From NCBI RefSeq assembly GCF_015070375.1, contig NZ_JADCLL010000001.1:498501-562500 (forward strand): a stretch of 64,000 bases of DNA, read 5' to 3'. Below, one piece after another: positions 63,093 through 64,000 of the stretch. The notes under the pieces were generated by a model, which was given only the letters and a program-made list of their open reading frames with translations, was not told the DNA's origin and ran no database searches. Positions within the stretch are counted from its first letter, which is position 1; every line of letters starts with the position of its first letter. The DNA comes from Nocardioides kribbensis (GTDB lineage Bacteria > Actinomycetota > Actinomycetes > Propionibacteriales > Nocardioidaceae). A program made the position numbers and the translations under genes.

Positions 63093-63526
63093 GGCATCTG
63101 CGCGCCCGGGGGCTTCGCCTCGAGCCAGGACTGGAAGCCGGTCAGCGAGGCCGGGGCGAGGGCGAGCTCGACCTGCCCCGCCGGGGAGTCGCAGCACACG
63201 ACGACGTGGTCGGGGTAGAGCGAGACCTGCTCGGTGCCGTCGGGCTCGCGACGACCGACCAGCTCGAGGTCCTCGCGCTGCCACACGCGCTTGGGACGCG
63301 GTGAGAGGGAGAAGATGCGGAACCACTCGAGGGTCTCCCCCGAGTAGCGACCGATGCCGAGCAGCCAACCGCGACCCGGGCGCTCCGTGCGCACCCGGTG
63401 GCTCAGCTCGAAGGTCCCACCGTCGCGGGAGATGAGCCGGCGGCGCACCACCAGGGCGACGGCGTAGAGCAGCGCGAGGAGGAGCAGCAGCCCGAGTGCG
63501 TCGAGAAGCCACTGCCACAGCGGCAT
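63089..63526 (-). CDS. DUF2550-family membrane protein
   Basis: A 145-aa protein from ATG 63526: a single N-terminal helix (WLLDALGLLLLLALLYAVALVV) and a cytosolic beta-rich domain (GGTFELSHRV, GRGWLLGIGRYSGETLEWFRIFSLSPRPKRVW). DUF2550 is a conserved neighbour of atpC in actinobacteria. Function unknown. It is coupled to the MFS gene. Confidence 0.9.
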   Translation of the reverse strand: MPLWQWLLDALGLLLLLALLYAVALVVRRRLISRDGGTFELSHRVRTERPGRGWLLGIGRYSGETLEWFRIFSLSPRPKRVWQREDLELVGRREPDGTEQVSLYPDHVVVCCDSPAGQVELALAPASLTGFQSWLEAKPPGAQMP

Positions 63527-63558
63527 CCGCCCACCCCCACCCTGCGCTTGAAAGAGCA

Positions 63559-63603
63559 ACGACCCGAGGCCCTCACCCTACTGGGGTGGGTGCCTCGGGT
63601 CGT
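63559..63603 (-). terminator. Terminator after atpC
   Basis: A 12-bp outer stem (63559-63570 with 63592-63603) contains a second CACCC/GGGTG stem, followed on the minus strand by a T-rich TTGCTCTTT. It ends the ATP synthase operon. Confidence 0.8.
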
Positions 63604-63642
63604 GGCGGGGTCGTGCTGTGACGTGCAGGGAGGTGCTGGACC

Positions 63643-64000
63643 TCAGCGGGCCTTCTCGACCGCACGGATGCGGGCCTCGGCCCGCCGGATCCGCTGCTCG
63701 GCCTCGTCGCTGGTCGGCAGGCCACGAGCCTCGTCCAGCTCGGTCCGGGCGTTGTCGACGTCGATCTCCTCCGAGAGCACGGCGTGCTCGGAGAGGACGG
63801 AGACCCGGTCACCGGCCACCGACAGGAAGCCCCCGTCGACCGCGGCGACCACGACGCCCTCGGGCGCCGAGATCTCCACGACGGCGTCGGTGAGCAGCGA
63901 GAGCAGCGGCGCGTGACCGCGCAGCACACCCACGTCGCCCTCGACCGTGCGGGCGATGACCATCGAGGCCTCGCCGGACCACACGGTCCGGTCGGCCGCG
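63643..64000 (-). CDS. atpC: ATP synthase F1 epsilon subunit (5' end cut by window edge)
   Basis: The frame is open to the window edge. It reads AADRTVWSGEASMVIARTVEGDVGVLRGHAPLL, the epsilon beta-sandwich, then the C-terminal helical hairpin (VDNARTELDEARGL, AEQRIRRAEARIRAVEKA). The true N-terminus (about eight more residues) is outside. Epsilon couples F1 rotation and inhibits ATP hydrolysis. The stop at 63643 precedes a terminator. Confidence 0.95.
   Translation of the reverse strand, partial: AADRTVWSGEASMVIARTVEGDVGVLRGHAPLLSLLTDAVVEISAPEGVVVAAVDGGFLSVAGDRVSVLSEHAVLSEEIDVDNARTELDEARGLPTSDEAEQRIRRAEARIRAVEKAR

Overview
The window is a compact, very GC-rich chromosomal segment of an actinobacterium, most likely Nocardioides or a close Nocardioidaceae relative. 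The evidence is: many GTG starts, frequent 4-base ATGA/GTGA overlaps, apparent leaderless promoters, a NucS mismatch endonuclease, the GlgE/TreS/maltokinase glucan pathway, iron boxes of the IdeR/DtxR type, a DUF2550 gene next to atpC, and DUF222/HNH and 'GGTGGTTTCGAGAC...' REP sequences typical of this group. The genus is inference. No phage, transposase, CRISPR array or plasmid functions were seen. No gene-free stretch exceeds 300 bases; the longest (264 bases, 42514-42777) holds a REP array.

Layout. 1-3213: AraC-type regulator (cut by the window edge) divergent from a Baeyer-Villiger monooxygenase and an acetoacetate-decarboxylase-like gene. 3230-4974: a 93-aa protein, an FHA protein and Dps, with an IdeR box in front of dps. 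5093-8543: tRNA-Ala(GGC), histidine phosphatase, rsfS, nadD, a 54-aa membrane protein and proA. 8613-11883: etfA/etfB, a small membrane protein and an enoyl-CoA hydratase. 11989-28084: glucan metabolism (glgX, glgP, then glgE-treS-mak-glgB as a tightly overlapping operon), interrupted by a large secreted M36-like metalloprotease. 28106-33779: Tat-exported acetamidase-like protein, a Nudix fusion, a DUF559-type protein, an EI24 protein, a YbbN-like protein, a PH-domain protein and a 54-aa membrane protein.

33881-38334 and 57074-60866 hold the core of an ethylmalonyl-CoA type pathway: thiolase and meaB divergent from the epimerase and crotonyl-CoA carboxylase/reductase, and a MeaA-type (ethylmalonyl-CoA) mutase with a cobalamin adenosyltransferase nearby. 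A tandem-domain 3-hydroxybutyryl-CoA dehydrogenase is at 49277-51097. A 14-base motif TTAC-N6-GTNA, or a close variant, lies upstream of the thiolase/epimerase, ccr, mutase, dehydrogenase and etf genes and suggests one acyl-CoA-responsive regulon across the window.

38391-56216 is mixed housekeeping and accessory content: a DivIVA/Scy-like coiled-coil protein, an AI-2E family permease, a DUF222/HNH protein with REP sequences in and beside it, three sensor kinases and one stand-alone receiver, an EamA exporter divergent from a CGNR regulator, a GH114-like secreted enzyme, a GNAT protein, NucS, DUF952, a D-amino-acid-oxidase-like enzyme and a secreted alpha/beta-hydrolase-like protein that lacks the usual nucleophile. 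56231-57060 holds ferritin and a Cys/Lys-rich small protein behind a second IdeR box. The window ends with a STAS protein, membrane proteins, an MFS transporter, DUF2550 and atpC, which is cut by the right edge.
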